From Pterobdella sp. o SKG-2022 (taxonomy: Eukaryota > Annelida > Clitellata > Hirudinida > Piscicolidae): 64,000 nucleotides of DNA. The notes below the pieces were generated by a model that worked only from the letters and a program-made list of their open reading frames with translations, was not told the origin of the DNA and did no database searches. The stretch covers positions 5,667,133-5,731,132 of the forward strand of contig OZ038327.1 of NCBI GenBank assembly GCA_964035795.1, read 5' to 3'. Shown piece by piece: positions 1 through 10,220 of the stretch. The position numbers were made by a program, and so were the translations under genes. How positions within the stretch are numbered: position 1 is the first letter of the stretch; each line of letters begins with the position of its first letter.

Positions 1-694
1 AGATTCAGCTGTTTACGAAATTGGATTTTTAAAATTATTTTTTCTACTTTCTAGACACGGTCTGTTTTTTATTGTAAGTTTAGACGTTAGCGATATTTTA
101 AAAACTGTATTCTAGGCGAGCGGCTCCACGGTAAAATTAGCCTCTTAATTGTGATTGATTGTTTAATAAAAGCCCTTATTCTTAAAAATATTTCAATTCA
201 TAAAATGTTTTGAGTCCAGCCATATTCATAATAAGCTTAGAAATAGAGAATTTGAGTTCAACTGTACGGTTAGAAAAACATTTTTTCTTGCAAGTTCAAC
301 CTCATGAGGCAGAAACATCAAAATTTTCAACCTCATCTTCAACAACTTTTTTTTCACTAACCTCATTTTCAACAATCTTTAGAAGACTTTTTCCAATACT
401 TTTGTGCGTTTTGTGTTTAGTTGCAAATTTTTACGCTAATGCGATTTAAGGGTTATCTTCCCAAATTGTTTACTGTGAAGACTTACCCGTATTCTAAAAA
501 TCGTATTTATCTCATTAATTTATATTCATTTCAAAATACTTTTTTACGTAAAATGTCATATTCTAGAAATTTTTTGTTAAGCTTATCCCATAATAATAAT
601 CCTCCCTTGCGTCAAGTGAAACGCCAAGTTTTTTTATTTAAACATAAGAAGTAATATACATATAATAGTAATAGCTTAAATAAAAATACGAATA
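1..694. other. No recognisable gene
   Basis: AT-rich sequence. Two overlapping open stretches on the + strand (about 210-449 and 421-654) are rich in Phe, Ser, Lys and Asn, show no domain I recognise and have no splice context. They could be the decayed 5' part of the LINE that follows, but nothing in the sequence proves it. Confidence 0.5.
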
Positions 695-3600
695 ACTACG
701 ATAAGAGTTTCAAAAATAATTGCAAATCCAGCCAGAAAAAAGAAGAAAAATCTGAAAAAGAGTGGTTGAAAAAAAGAGCATCTTTCAGAAAAATTTGCCA
801 CAAAGACAATGAAAGTTCTTTTCGAGTCGGATCTTTGAATGCTGGTTCGATGAAAGGGAAGGCTTCTGAAAAAGGGGAAACCATGTCGAGGAGTAGAGTC
901 GATTGTGTTAATAAGAGACTCATTGGAAGACTGACCTTGAAATTGTTGCAGGCAGAGACTCTCGGTATAAGTATTTTGGTTATGAGAATGATGAAGGCCT
1001 TGTGGTGAAGAAATACTACTGGCTGTGAAGTGGTGGGAGAAAGTGTTTTTAATGATTAGAGTCTCAGAAAGAATCATTCTTATTCGAATGGTGATTGAAA
1101 CAGTCGTGTTTGTTTTTATGAGTGTTTATGCCCCTCAAGTTAAACTTAGTGAGAGTGTAAAAGATCAATTCTATTATGCGCTTTAATCCACCATAGCTAG
1201 AATTTCATCTTCAAAACAGTTAATCATAAGTAAAGACTGGAATGGTCATATAGAATCACACTACTACTTTTGAGGATGTGCATGGTGGACAGGCTTTGGG
1301 AAAAAGAAACCATGAAAGTGAAAGACTGTTGGAATTTGCTGTTGCCAATGAGCTGGTTGCTGGTTACTCCTGGTTCAAGAAGAAATTTGAACATCTGGTA
1401 ACATACCAGTCAGAAGATTTTAAAACCCAAATTGGCTACCTATTGTGTAAGAGAAGTTTTAAAAAAATTGTCTCTAATGTGAAAGTCCTTATTAGGGAAA
1501 AGTTTGCAGCATAGTATAGGCTAGTGGTCGGTGACTTCAAGGTTTGTACTCATTCTCAACCCAAAAAAAGGTTTGTTCCTCGTACAAAAGTCTGAAAACT
1601 AAAAGACTTTGGAAATCAAGTTGAATTTCTTAATTTTTTCAATGCATTAATCCAAGGAAACGAAACTGGTAAAACTTTGTATGGGCGTTGGAAGTACCTG
1701 AAAAACAATTTGATTGATGCTACAAAACTGGTTTGTGGAGTCTCTGCAAAACATACCTGGAAGAAGCAGACTTGGTGGTGGAATGATAAGGTGCAGCAAG
1801 CTGTGTCTCACAAATGCAAATGTTTCAAAGTATGGAAAGCAGGAGGAAACAGAGATGCTTATCAGACTGCTAAACGTGCATCCAACCTTGCTGTGCACAT
1901 AACCAAAAAGGATGCTGAGAAGATTGCGTTCAAACAAATCAATCCCAGATATGTTGAGATATATCGACTGGCAAAGCAAATGCGGTGAGAGAACCAGGAC
2001 GTCATTGGGGATGAACCGGTGAGAAATAATAATGGCCAAATGTCCCTGAATATTGATTCCAAAAAAGAAGCATGAAGAGAACATTATATGCACCTTCTCA
2101 ATGAAGTTTTCATGGAATCAAGGTGATTTGCTTGAAGTGTATCCCGTGGAAGGTCCCAGCAAACCTATCACTACAGCAATGGTTAAAAAGGCTCTTCACA
2201 AATGAGTTTTAGGAAAGCAGCGAGTCCTTCAGGTATTGTTCCTGAAATGCTCAAGTCCGCAGGTCCAAGTGGTGCTAATATGATTCGAGATCTTATTGAA
2301 GAGAACCGTATACCGTTTGAGTGGCAGGAAAGTCACATAGTCAGTGTATATAAGGGTAAAGGTGATGCTTTAAACAGGTCTAACTATAAGGGTTTGAAGT
2401 TAATTGATCAAGTTATTAAGGTGTTAGAGCACGTAGTGTGAAGTTTTATCAAACAGAGTGTGGTGATTAATGATATGCAATGTGGTTTTATGTAAGGTCA
2501 GGCTACAACTGTTGCCATATTTATCCTTCGTCAGTTACAGGAAAAGCATCTGGTTACTGGTAAGCCCCTCTACTTAGCATTTATTGATTTGGATAAAGCC
2601 TTCGACAGAGTACCACGACAAGTGATTTGGTGGAATATACAAAAATTGAAAATTGATGAATAGCTTGTGAGCGTTGTACAATCCACGTACATGGAAGGGA
2701 GAAGTAGGGTGAGAGTTGGTGATGAGTATAGCAACTTGTTTGATGTTTGGGTAGGTGTTCATCAAGGTTCTGTTTTAGTTCATTACTTTTTGTTATTGTG
2801 CTGGAAGCTTTATCTGTGGAGTTTCGTACAGGTCGCCCTTGGGAGGTTTTGTATGCTGACGACTTCATGGTAAGGGCTCAGTCCGTGGATGAACTATTAG
2901 CGAAGTTGAGAACATGGAGAGCGGAGATGGAGAAAAAGAGGTTGAGGGTGAATATTGGTAAAACAAAGCTAATGGTTTCTGCTTCGAACCTTAATGTGTT
3001 GAAAAAATCTGGGAAGTATTCTTGTGGTGTATGCCAAGCAGGTTTGGGTAAAAATGCTATTCAGTGTGAAGGCTGCAGGCAATGGGTACACAAGAAATGC
3101 AGCGGCGTAAAAGACTCTCTGAATTCGGAGCTTAACTTCCGATGCGCTCGTTGCTTTGGTATAGCAAAGCCTGTTAATGGGAGATTAGTAAAGAAAGTGA
3201 TGATTGGTGATGAAAAACTGGAAGTTGTCCCAGAGTTCTGCTATCATGGAGATATGTTATCTGCAGGTGGTGGATGTGAGTTTGCTTCATTAGCACGTTG
3301 TAAGTGTGCCTGAGCTAAATTTTGACAACTTCTTCCACTCCTTGCTAATCGTCATTTATCATTGTTGACCAGAGGCTGTGTCCATTCAACCTGTGTCAGA
3401 AGAGCCATGTTACATGCCGCTGAAACATGGCCCGTAACAGTTTCCACATTGAACCGCCTTAGACGAAGCGACCTTGCCATGATTCGCTGGATGTGCAACA
3501 TTAAAACGAATAATAATGTTTGCTCTCACTCCTTTCAAAACTTGGCATTCGGGATGTTGAGGTAGTTCTTCGTTCAAGCAGGATGAGGTAATTTGGACAT

Positions 3601-3863
3601 GTAGAGCTTAGTGGGGGTTAGATCTCTCAGGTGTGAAAGTTGGATTTAAATACTTGCAAGAAGCCTGGTAGGCCCAAAAAAGGCTTGGAACGAGCTTATA
3701 TTGAATGAAAAAAAAAACTAGACATGGTTTGTGTTGATCCACTCGATCGCTCTGAATGAAAAGGCCGACTTCGAGATAGAACTTTCAAAAAGCTCAAACC
3801 TTGGTAAAGGAAAACGGGCTATAAAAAGGATTTGATTGATTGATTGATTGATTGATAATTGAT
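695..3863 (+). mobile_element. Decayed non-LTR retrotransposon (LINE) with endonuclease, RT and PHD-like finger
   Basis: Translated pieces in several + frames follow the order of an APE-type LINE. The endonuclease (about 817-1540) opens with RVGSLNAGSM and contains DWNGHI (1219-1250). A Trp-rich linker (TWWWNDKVQQAV, about 1768-1803) comes next. The reverse transcriptase (about 2200-2990) holds AFIDLDKAFDRVP (2577-2615) and the catalytic YADD (2851-2862). Unusually, a PHD-like C4HC3 finger (CGVCQAG...CEGCRQWVHKKC...CARC, about 3022-3160) sits after the RT. The C-terminal region runs to about 3830 and the copy ends in a (TTGA)n tail. It is dead: there are in-frame stops (e.g. TGA 1986-1988) and many frameshifts. 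The tail and domain order are seen; clade assignment would need an RT tree. Annotation pipelines often call such ORFs 'uncharacterized' or 'jockey-like'. Confidence 0.9.
3830..3863 (+). repeat. (TTGA)n simple-repeat tail of the LINE
   Basis: About eight copies of TTGA directly follow the C-terminal coding region of the 695-3863 LINE, so this is its 3' tail. A tetranucleotide tail marks the 3' end of the insertion and fits target-primed reverse transcription. Confidence 0.85.
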
Positions 3864-5052
3864 TGTTCATTAGAAATATTATATTATTGACAGGACTTGC
3901 AAGTTTACAACGAAAAAAGCAAAAAGTATGAGAAAGTCTCTGATGACAGTTTGTAACTCATGTTCTTTGTTGTGTTTTTTACTTGCTTGTATTTTGATCA
4001 TCTGTTAGGCAGTCCTAGTTTTTCATCTTAAAATCTGGGAAATTTATAACCATTCGATCTTGGATATTAACGTTAAGCTGCAATGCACTTAGATCTCGAC
4101 TTTACAGATGTCCTTCTTTTAAAACTTGGATATCAATGAACTGCGGAAGAGGGTTCCAACAGAAGAATATTTTAATTTGGATTAGCATTTAGTTGACAAC
4201 GGCAAAGCAACACTTTCAGCTCCTTAAAAAGTAGAACTCTGAAGAAGAAGTTTATTTTTTCCCACCAATCATCTATTTCAGCAAGTCTCTATAATTCTAT
4301 ATTTTTTGGGATAAAACTTTGGTACGAGGACTAAACCTTCTTTTTGGGGGAGAATGAATCCAAATCATGACGTAACTGGCAACCAGTCTATGCTGTTTTG
4401 CGGTTTTTTCCACAACAATGACTTATATCAGAGAACATTTCTCTAAATCTTATAAAAAACGTATTTAAGTGAACTTGATAATGTAAGCTAGACTTACGAA
4501 AAGCTTCGTGACTTTTTTTGAATAAATACTTTGTTTTTTTTACTGTACTATAGAATGATAGGTGATTAGTTTGTACTGAGTTGAGCATGGATGTATCTTG
4601 TGTGGTGATCTAAGGTGGTTTTTGGGTCATGTTTGGATGGGGGTTGTTTGTTAAAGATTTGGTCGTGGGTAGATGAGATATAGTTGTGTACTATTTTTGT
4701 GTGCATCGTTTCCATGTTTTTTATTTGAGCGTGAGTGTTGTTGTTGTTGATGATGGGTATGTTTATGTTGTATTTGATGTTGTTGAATGTGGGTTGTTTT
4801 TTTATCTGGGTTGGTTTTTTGGAGCTTAATAATGTGTTTTTTTGTGTTTGTATATTAAGTGAATGAGTTCTGTTGTTTTCTTGGTGATTGAGTTGATGTT
4901 GAGTTGTAGAATGTTAATGTTATTTAAAGAGATTAGGGCTGTTGTTAAACTGTTACAAATAATTATAAGGAAGTAAACATGTCATCGAATTGATAATATT
5001 ACCACCAATAACAACAACGAAAGTAAACATAGAAATAATACTGACAACACAG
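3864..5052. other. Non-coding; probable 5'-nucleotidase intron
   Basis: AT-rich sequence upstream of the first recognised 5'-nucleotidase exon. From about 4600 to 4930 it is low-complexity G/T-rich on the + strand. It contains one half-copy of the hairpin element (4471-4550). I searched for the preceding nucleotidase exon (the region with the conserved VVYD-type motif) and did not find it. Confidence 0.5.
4471..4550 (+). repeat. Half-copy of the CGAAGCTTTTCG hairpin element
   Basis: Shares with 26804-26979 the string of motifs GATAATGTAAGCTAG, ACGAAAAGCTTCGTG and AATAAATACTTTG, in the same order. Only one arm of the hairpin is present. Confidence 0.75.
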
Positions 5053-5604
5053 AAGAGTACACTGTATTGCTTTCCTCGTTCATGGCCAAAGGTGGTGATG
5101 GTTATGATATCTTGAAAGGACATAAAAATTTGCTTTCTACCAGTACGTATGATGGTGGTGGGGATAGGAATGTTGTTGAGAGAGTAAGGTAGTGGTAAGA
5201 TAATGTTTTAATAATTAATGATTATGTGTGATAACTGTGAGTTTGATGAAAAAAATTGCAAATAACTGCGATGAAATTATGTTGTTGATGATCAAGAAAA
5301 TGATTTTATCCTACAGACCCAACTCTTGTGAACGTTCTTTTCGATTACTTCAAAAGTAACTCGCCAATCAAAGTAACATACCAACATAATAACCTTGCAA
5401 TCATCTACATGCCTCATCAATGTTTGCATCCACCCACGACTACAGGCGGAGTTGGAGGGAAGGATCAACGGAATGGGCACATTCCCAAAATGGAACGAGA
5501 AATACAAAGAAGTACAGTGGAAACACAAAGACAATTCTTTGAGTGGATTTCGTGCTACTCTATTACCCATCATCACACCCATAGTTGCCAAACTTTTTGT
5601 TTAG
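5053..5604 (+). CDS. NT5E: Ecto-5'-nucleotidase (CD73-like), last three exons, partial
   Basis: Ecto-5'-nucleotidases hydrolyse extracellular AMP to adenosine at the cell surface, held by a GPI anchor. Three exons fit the C-terminal domain: about 5053-5157 (EEYTVLLSSFMAKGGDGYD...), 5317-5372 (PTLVNVLFDYFKSN...) and 5446-5604 (AELEGRING... to TAG). They align with the family's YKVILPNFLANGGDGF, the following INVVSTYISKMKV segment and AVEGRI. GGDGY keeps an aromatic where vertebrate CD73 has the adenine-stacking Phe; the Asn of ANGGDG is Lys here. The protein ends in a hydrophobic stretch (ATLLPIITPIVAKLFV) with no charged tail, as a GPI signal should. The donor GGTG|GTGGGG at 5158 was chosen because it keeps phase and restores the GD-x-x-x-NV match. 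Earlier exons are upstream and unseen. Fold family is firm; substrate is inferred. Confidence 0.82.
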
Positions 5605-6269
5605 CACTTGTTTATTGTGATAATTTTATCGTGCTATGAATGATTTGTTGTGATGGTTTTACTTTTGTAGCAAGTGTATTGTTTTGGAATAGAATGAACA
5701 ATGTATTGAAGTGCAAATTTGATATTTTAAAAATATACTACCAAGCTAGAATTCAAAATTATATTATTTTGAGGTCCCTTATTTGGAACCATCTGAAACA
5801 TATGACAATGAATCAAGGTATTACAGCCGACCCAAACGGAAATATATTCCTACTAGTTTTTCATTGTCAATTTCGTTTCCATTATCTCTAAATTGAGTTT
5901 TAAAAAAACTAAATTCAATATCTGGTTAGCCAAGTGCATTCATAGGACTGACATCTAGTATTAATAATGATACTTACCTTTCTTGCATTTCACTGTGATA
6001 CTGCGAGTTCACGATATCGTGATAGAGTTTGACTTCTGTCACTTCAATTTATTCGCTATATTAAACATGACTTGCAGATGTAAAATGAAATTTTTGTGAA
6101 TTAACACGTTCATTTAGCTGCATTTTTATTTTGCTATTTAAAGTCATGAAACATGTGCTATGCGGTGGAAGCAAGGGCATGCTCCATTGCGCACTTCTTT
6201 TGTTCCAACAAATTTTCATGGTTATAAAAAAAGCAATAGTTCTCAGTCCTCAGCAGCTGTTGTGGTGTT
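5605..6269. other. 3' flank of 5'-nucleotidase, no further gene seen
   Basis: The downstream flank holds an open stretch 5640-5891 on + with no recognisable domain and AT-rich composition. I see no convincing AATAAA close to the nucleotidase stop. From about 6220 the decayed LINE endonuclease begins. Confidence 0.4.
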
Positions 6270-7022
6270 AGAGAAGATTTAATTAAAAATTTTGGAGAAA
6301 TAAATAGGATATCAGATAGGGTTAATTATTTTTGGTAAAAAGATAATAAGAATTGTTTGCGTTCATGTCCCACAAGGTGGAAGATTGATGAGGGAAAAAG
6401 AGAAGTTTTATGAGAAGATGGTGAGAGGGTGTGAAGTGGAAAATGAAAATGAAGTTTTGATTTGCTTAAGAGACTTCAATGGACACATTGGCAAAGAGGT
6501 TGATAGGTATTAAGGTGTTCATGGAGGTTTTGGAATAGGCAAGAGAAATGTGGAGGGTAGATTGCTTTAAGAATTTTGTGTTGAAAAGGGTAAGTGTGTG
6601 GGTAATAGTTGGTTTAAAATAAAGGATAATAAAAAGGTTACTTTTAATGGAAGGTGTAGTGGGACAGAAAAAGATTTTATGTTGATGGAGGGTAGTCAAA
6701 GAAAGTTTTTGAAGGATGTAAGAGCAATTGGGGGTGAGCTCCAACACAAACTTTTGAAGGTGATTTTAGATGGAAGATGGATTAGGAAAATCCAACAAAG
6801 CTATGCCGTAAAAGTATCTCCCCCAAAAAAATTTGGAAGCTTTTGAACGATGAGGTAAAAGCAAAATTTTGAACGAGATGCATGGCTGAAATATAAAACT
6901 TCCGCTTTAAAAGCTGCTGAAAAAGTTTGTGGAGTGAATAGAGGTAGGCCTCAGCACCGTGAAACTTGGTGGTGGAATCAGGATGTGCAGAAAGCCATCA
7001 CAGAAAAAAAAAGAAGTTTCAG
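6270..7022 (+). mobile_element. LINE endonuclease fragment, 3'-truncated
   Basis: The + strand translation in mixed frames gives VHVPQGGRLMREKEKFYEKM, RDFNGHIGKEVD, GVHGGFGIGKRNVEG and later RETWWWNQDVQKAITEKK. This is the same endonuclease-to-linker order as the 695-3863 LINE (compare its DWNGHI and TWWWNDKVQQAV), but the sequence is clearly divergent, so it is a related but distinct element. Stops and frameshifts make it non-functional. It stops abruptly near 7020, where an oppositely oriented LINE begins; the RT is missing. Confidence 0.85.
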
Positions 7023-8868
7023 AGGTGGAAATAATCCCATTTGGGGAGAATAAAGGCTTTGTGAATTTCTTCTTTGATGATCTCTCCAGTGTTGATGTCG
7101 AGTGGATCGCCCGCATTCAGATGAGGTCTTTGCTCTGATGCAGGTCGATTTAGTACTTTTTAAAAATATTTTTTCCCCCTCGCTAGTTGATCTTCCTCCG
7201 TTGTATGCAGTTTCCGTTCTTTGTTTCTCACAGGCCTGTTTGAATTAAAGTGTCGTCCACTGAGGATTCTGGTGGTTGCATACAAAGTCTTGAGATCGCC
7301 CTTCCTAGCCGCATCCTCTGCTTCATCAGCGAAAGTCTTGAAGTACATTCGTTTGTCTGCTCGTATCTTTTTTTGACTTTTTTTGAGAGAGCAGAATGTC
7401 TGTCAGATGCTTACTGTTCCTGATGGGGAGTCTGCCTGGTTCATCTCTTGTTTGACCAGCCTTCTCTTCTCCACTTTCTTCCATGATTCGCCACTGATCC
7501 ACAGTTTCTTTCTGAATTTTGCTTGTCCCAAGACTTTTTTACATGCTCCCGCAACCGCTTCTTTGAATGTTGACCATCTCTGCTTAACTGTTTCTGCTTC
7601 TTTTGACTGTAGTACCTCAAAGCGGTTGGGAAGAGAAATCTGAAACATTTGCTTTGTGTCATTTTGTTTTAGTTTTCAGGCATTGAACTTTTTTCATGGT
7701 TTTGGTAGTCTTTCTAGTGGATAGCCGCATCTTGATCTTTGTGACGACGAGGTGGTGGACTGACCCAATCTCGGTGTCACGTTTCTCTCCAACATCTTGC
7801 AGTGAGTTTCTGTAGCGTTGTCTCACCATGACGTGGTCAATTTGGTTTTCTGTCAGTTTGTCAGAAGAAACCCAGATGGCTTTGTGACATTTCCGGTGCG
7901 TAAAAATTGTACCTCCAATAACGAGACTATTGGTGGAGCAGAAGTAAGCTAGCATCTCCCTATTTTCGTTCATTTCTCCAAGTCCGTGTCTTCCCATTTT
8001 GCGCTTTCGCTCAGTGTTGTCTGATCCAACCTTCGCATTAATGCTTCCCATGTTTCGGTTCGGGATTTTGTCTAGAACTGATTGGAGTTGGGAATAGAAG
8101 CCGTTCTTATCTTCCTCTTATGATGTGTTGGTGGGTACATGACACATAACAATAGGCCCCTTCTTGAAGCGTGACTCGAAGAGTGCTGTGATGATGCGGT
8201 TTGACACAAGATTCCATTCCAACAAACCGTTCGCCGCTTTTGTGGTTAAAAAGAGTCTTACACCAGTTTCATGGCATCCTTCGTTTTCGCTTGAATAGAG
8301 CAACATCTCCCTTGTTTGCAATTTGGTCTTTCCTTGAGCAGTCCAACGTACTTCGCACATGCCCATGAGTGTGAGGTTGTATCTCTGCATTTCCCTTGCT
8401 GCTTGTGCACATCTTCCCGTCTCCCAGAGTGTTCTCACATGCCATGTTTTTAGGAGAACAAAATTGTGTGAGAGCAATCTAGAATTTGTATCTAAGAGTG
8501 TTTCTGGGGAAAGATGGGTCTTCAGCCTTGCAGCTTCCTGATGGGTTTTCTACAACGCGTCATAAATTTCCTAAAAGAAATTTCAGCTCTTCCTGAAACA
8601 GAGAATTTTTGGTTATAATTGTTGTTGGTTTTTGTAACTTGCTTTTTTTCCTTGTTTAGGTAGTAAACCAGCAGCACAACCCCCAACTCGGAGGGCCAGA
8701 ATGCACCGTTTTGTCTGGATCCTACTCGTCAAACCTTCTGAGCATGGTTGAACCTTCCAGAAGCCAAAGCTCTCGATCATATAGCCTTGGGAGTCACTGG
8801 GACACACTAGCCATACCAAGGTGTTGCACCATCGAGACGGATAGACTTTCCATATATCCATTTATATA
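7023..8868 (-). mobile_element. RTE-like LINE fragment (endonuclease and linker), 3'-truncated
   Basis: On the minus strand (reading 8868 down to 7023) the pieces include TWHVRTLWETGRCAQAAREM, MGMCEVRWTAQGKTKL, the GSINAKVGSDN variant of the endonuclease D-x-N motif, QIDHVMV and VHHLVVTKIKM, then a helical linker (AFADEAEDAARKGDLK-type) and LLTTEEDQLARG-type text before the RT. This is the gene-model type often mislabelled 'craniofacial development protein 2-like', which derives from RTE endonucleases. The coding region is broken by stops and frameshifts. The RT is absent because the element ends at the junction near 7023. Confidence 0.85.
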
Positions 8869-10220
8869 TTAAATACTAGAGGAAAAACTAAGAGCAACCT
8901 TTGAAATTTTCTCATTTAAAGGTTAATAATATTTTAATAAAATACTTATTGGAATCTTAAATATTAATTTTATACCTTGGGAATTAAATAAAGTGCAAAT
9001 TTCTTTCATGAAAAAAATTTTTTGAACTATTTTTTATAATTTTTTACTGATATATTATATACGCTTAACTATCAATATTTGTAGACCAAATTAAAACGAC
9101 CGGAAATAAATTTTTGTTTACATTGTGTACATTTTAGGGACCCTTAACTTGAAGACCCGCAGTCGTCCTACGTTTCGATTTGACTGCGCCATATGAACCA
9201 CAGGATAATGAACACTAGAAGAATTAAAATATTCTAAAAGATTCTAAATAATAAAAAAGGCGGTATTTTTAAACAATTTAAAAATAGCAAATTTTATGTT
9301 TTTATGCGTAAAGTATTTTCTGAAATACATTTTCGAAAATTTAAATCAAAGTTGAACTTTATTTAATGAAAATTCAACTTGTAATATGTATAATATAGTT
9401 TCAATGTATTTAAATCAGGTAGTATTCTTGCCGTTGTGTTTGTTATAATTATTGAAATTTTTATTAAAACCAATCATACATTTTGTAACTACTTTTATAA
9501 AATCTCATCTGGATGTCTTTTGCTTACTTTTTTAAATTATACTCTTTTGAGTCATGCCCAATCAAATATGTTTTTGTGAGGTTGTCGCTGTGTGTTTCAG
9601 TTTTGCTGCAGCAGAAGAAACACACGATAATAAATACTCAATTGAATTCTTTTTAAAATTTCTTATTTTTAATGAATATTTGGATCAGTCTTCATTTATA
9701 CAATGTTTTTTTTTATAAATTACGTTTTTTATCCAATTTTTAAAAAGCTTGTTTTTCATTTGTGTTATATACTCACGCCTGAAAGTTTTGTTTTTCCTAA
9801 ATGAAAAGTTCGTGTTTTTCCCAAAAAATAATTGTGTTAAATAATCTTTCTGTTTAACAGGCACTTGACGATTTCATTTAATAGCTTCACCAGCGAGCCA
9901 ATAGCATTGAAGAACTTGCACCAATCATAGAATTTTAAAAAATTTGTGAAAGTACTGAAATTATCATTTTTTTTGCATTCGTATCTGAATAACACTATTT
10001 CTTTTTTTTTTTTAAAAAAAATATTTATTTCACTTCCAAATTGATTTGCATACACTTGGATCGAATTCTTTAAAATCCGTAATTATCTAAACATTGTGAT
10101 ACTTGAATATTTTCAAGAAAAAAAAACTAACATTTTCTATTTTATTATTATTTTTAAAAAATTTAAAAAATATTTTGAATATTCAAACTTAATTTTTCCT
10201 AAATTTATTTTTTTTTTGAA
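8869..10220. other. Non-coding AT-rich stretch before the satellite
   Basis: I see no gene. The composition is strongly A/T with long T runs. Two short patches of higher GC (about 9120-9200 and 9545-9625) are not recognisable. The last 150 bp become T/A-rich just before degenerate satellite monomers appear at 10221. Confidence 0.6.
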
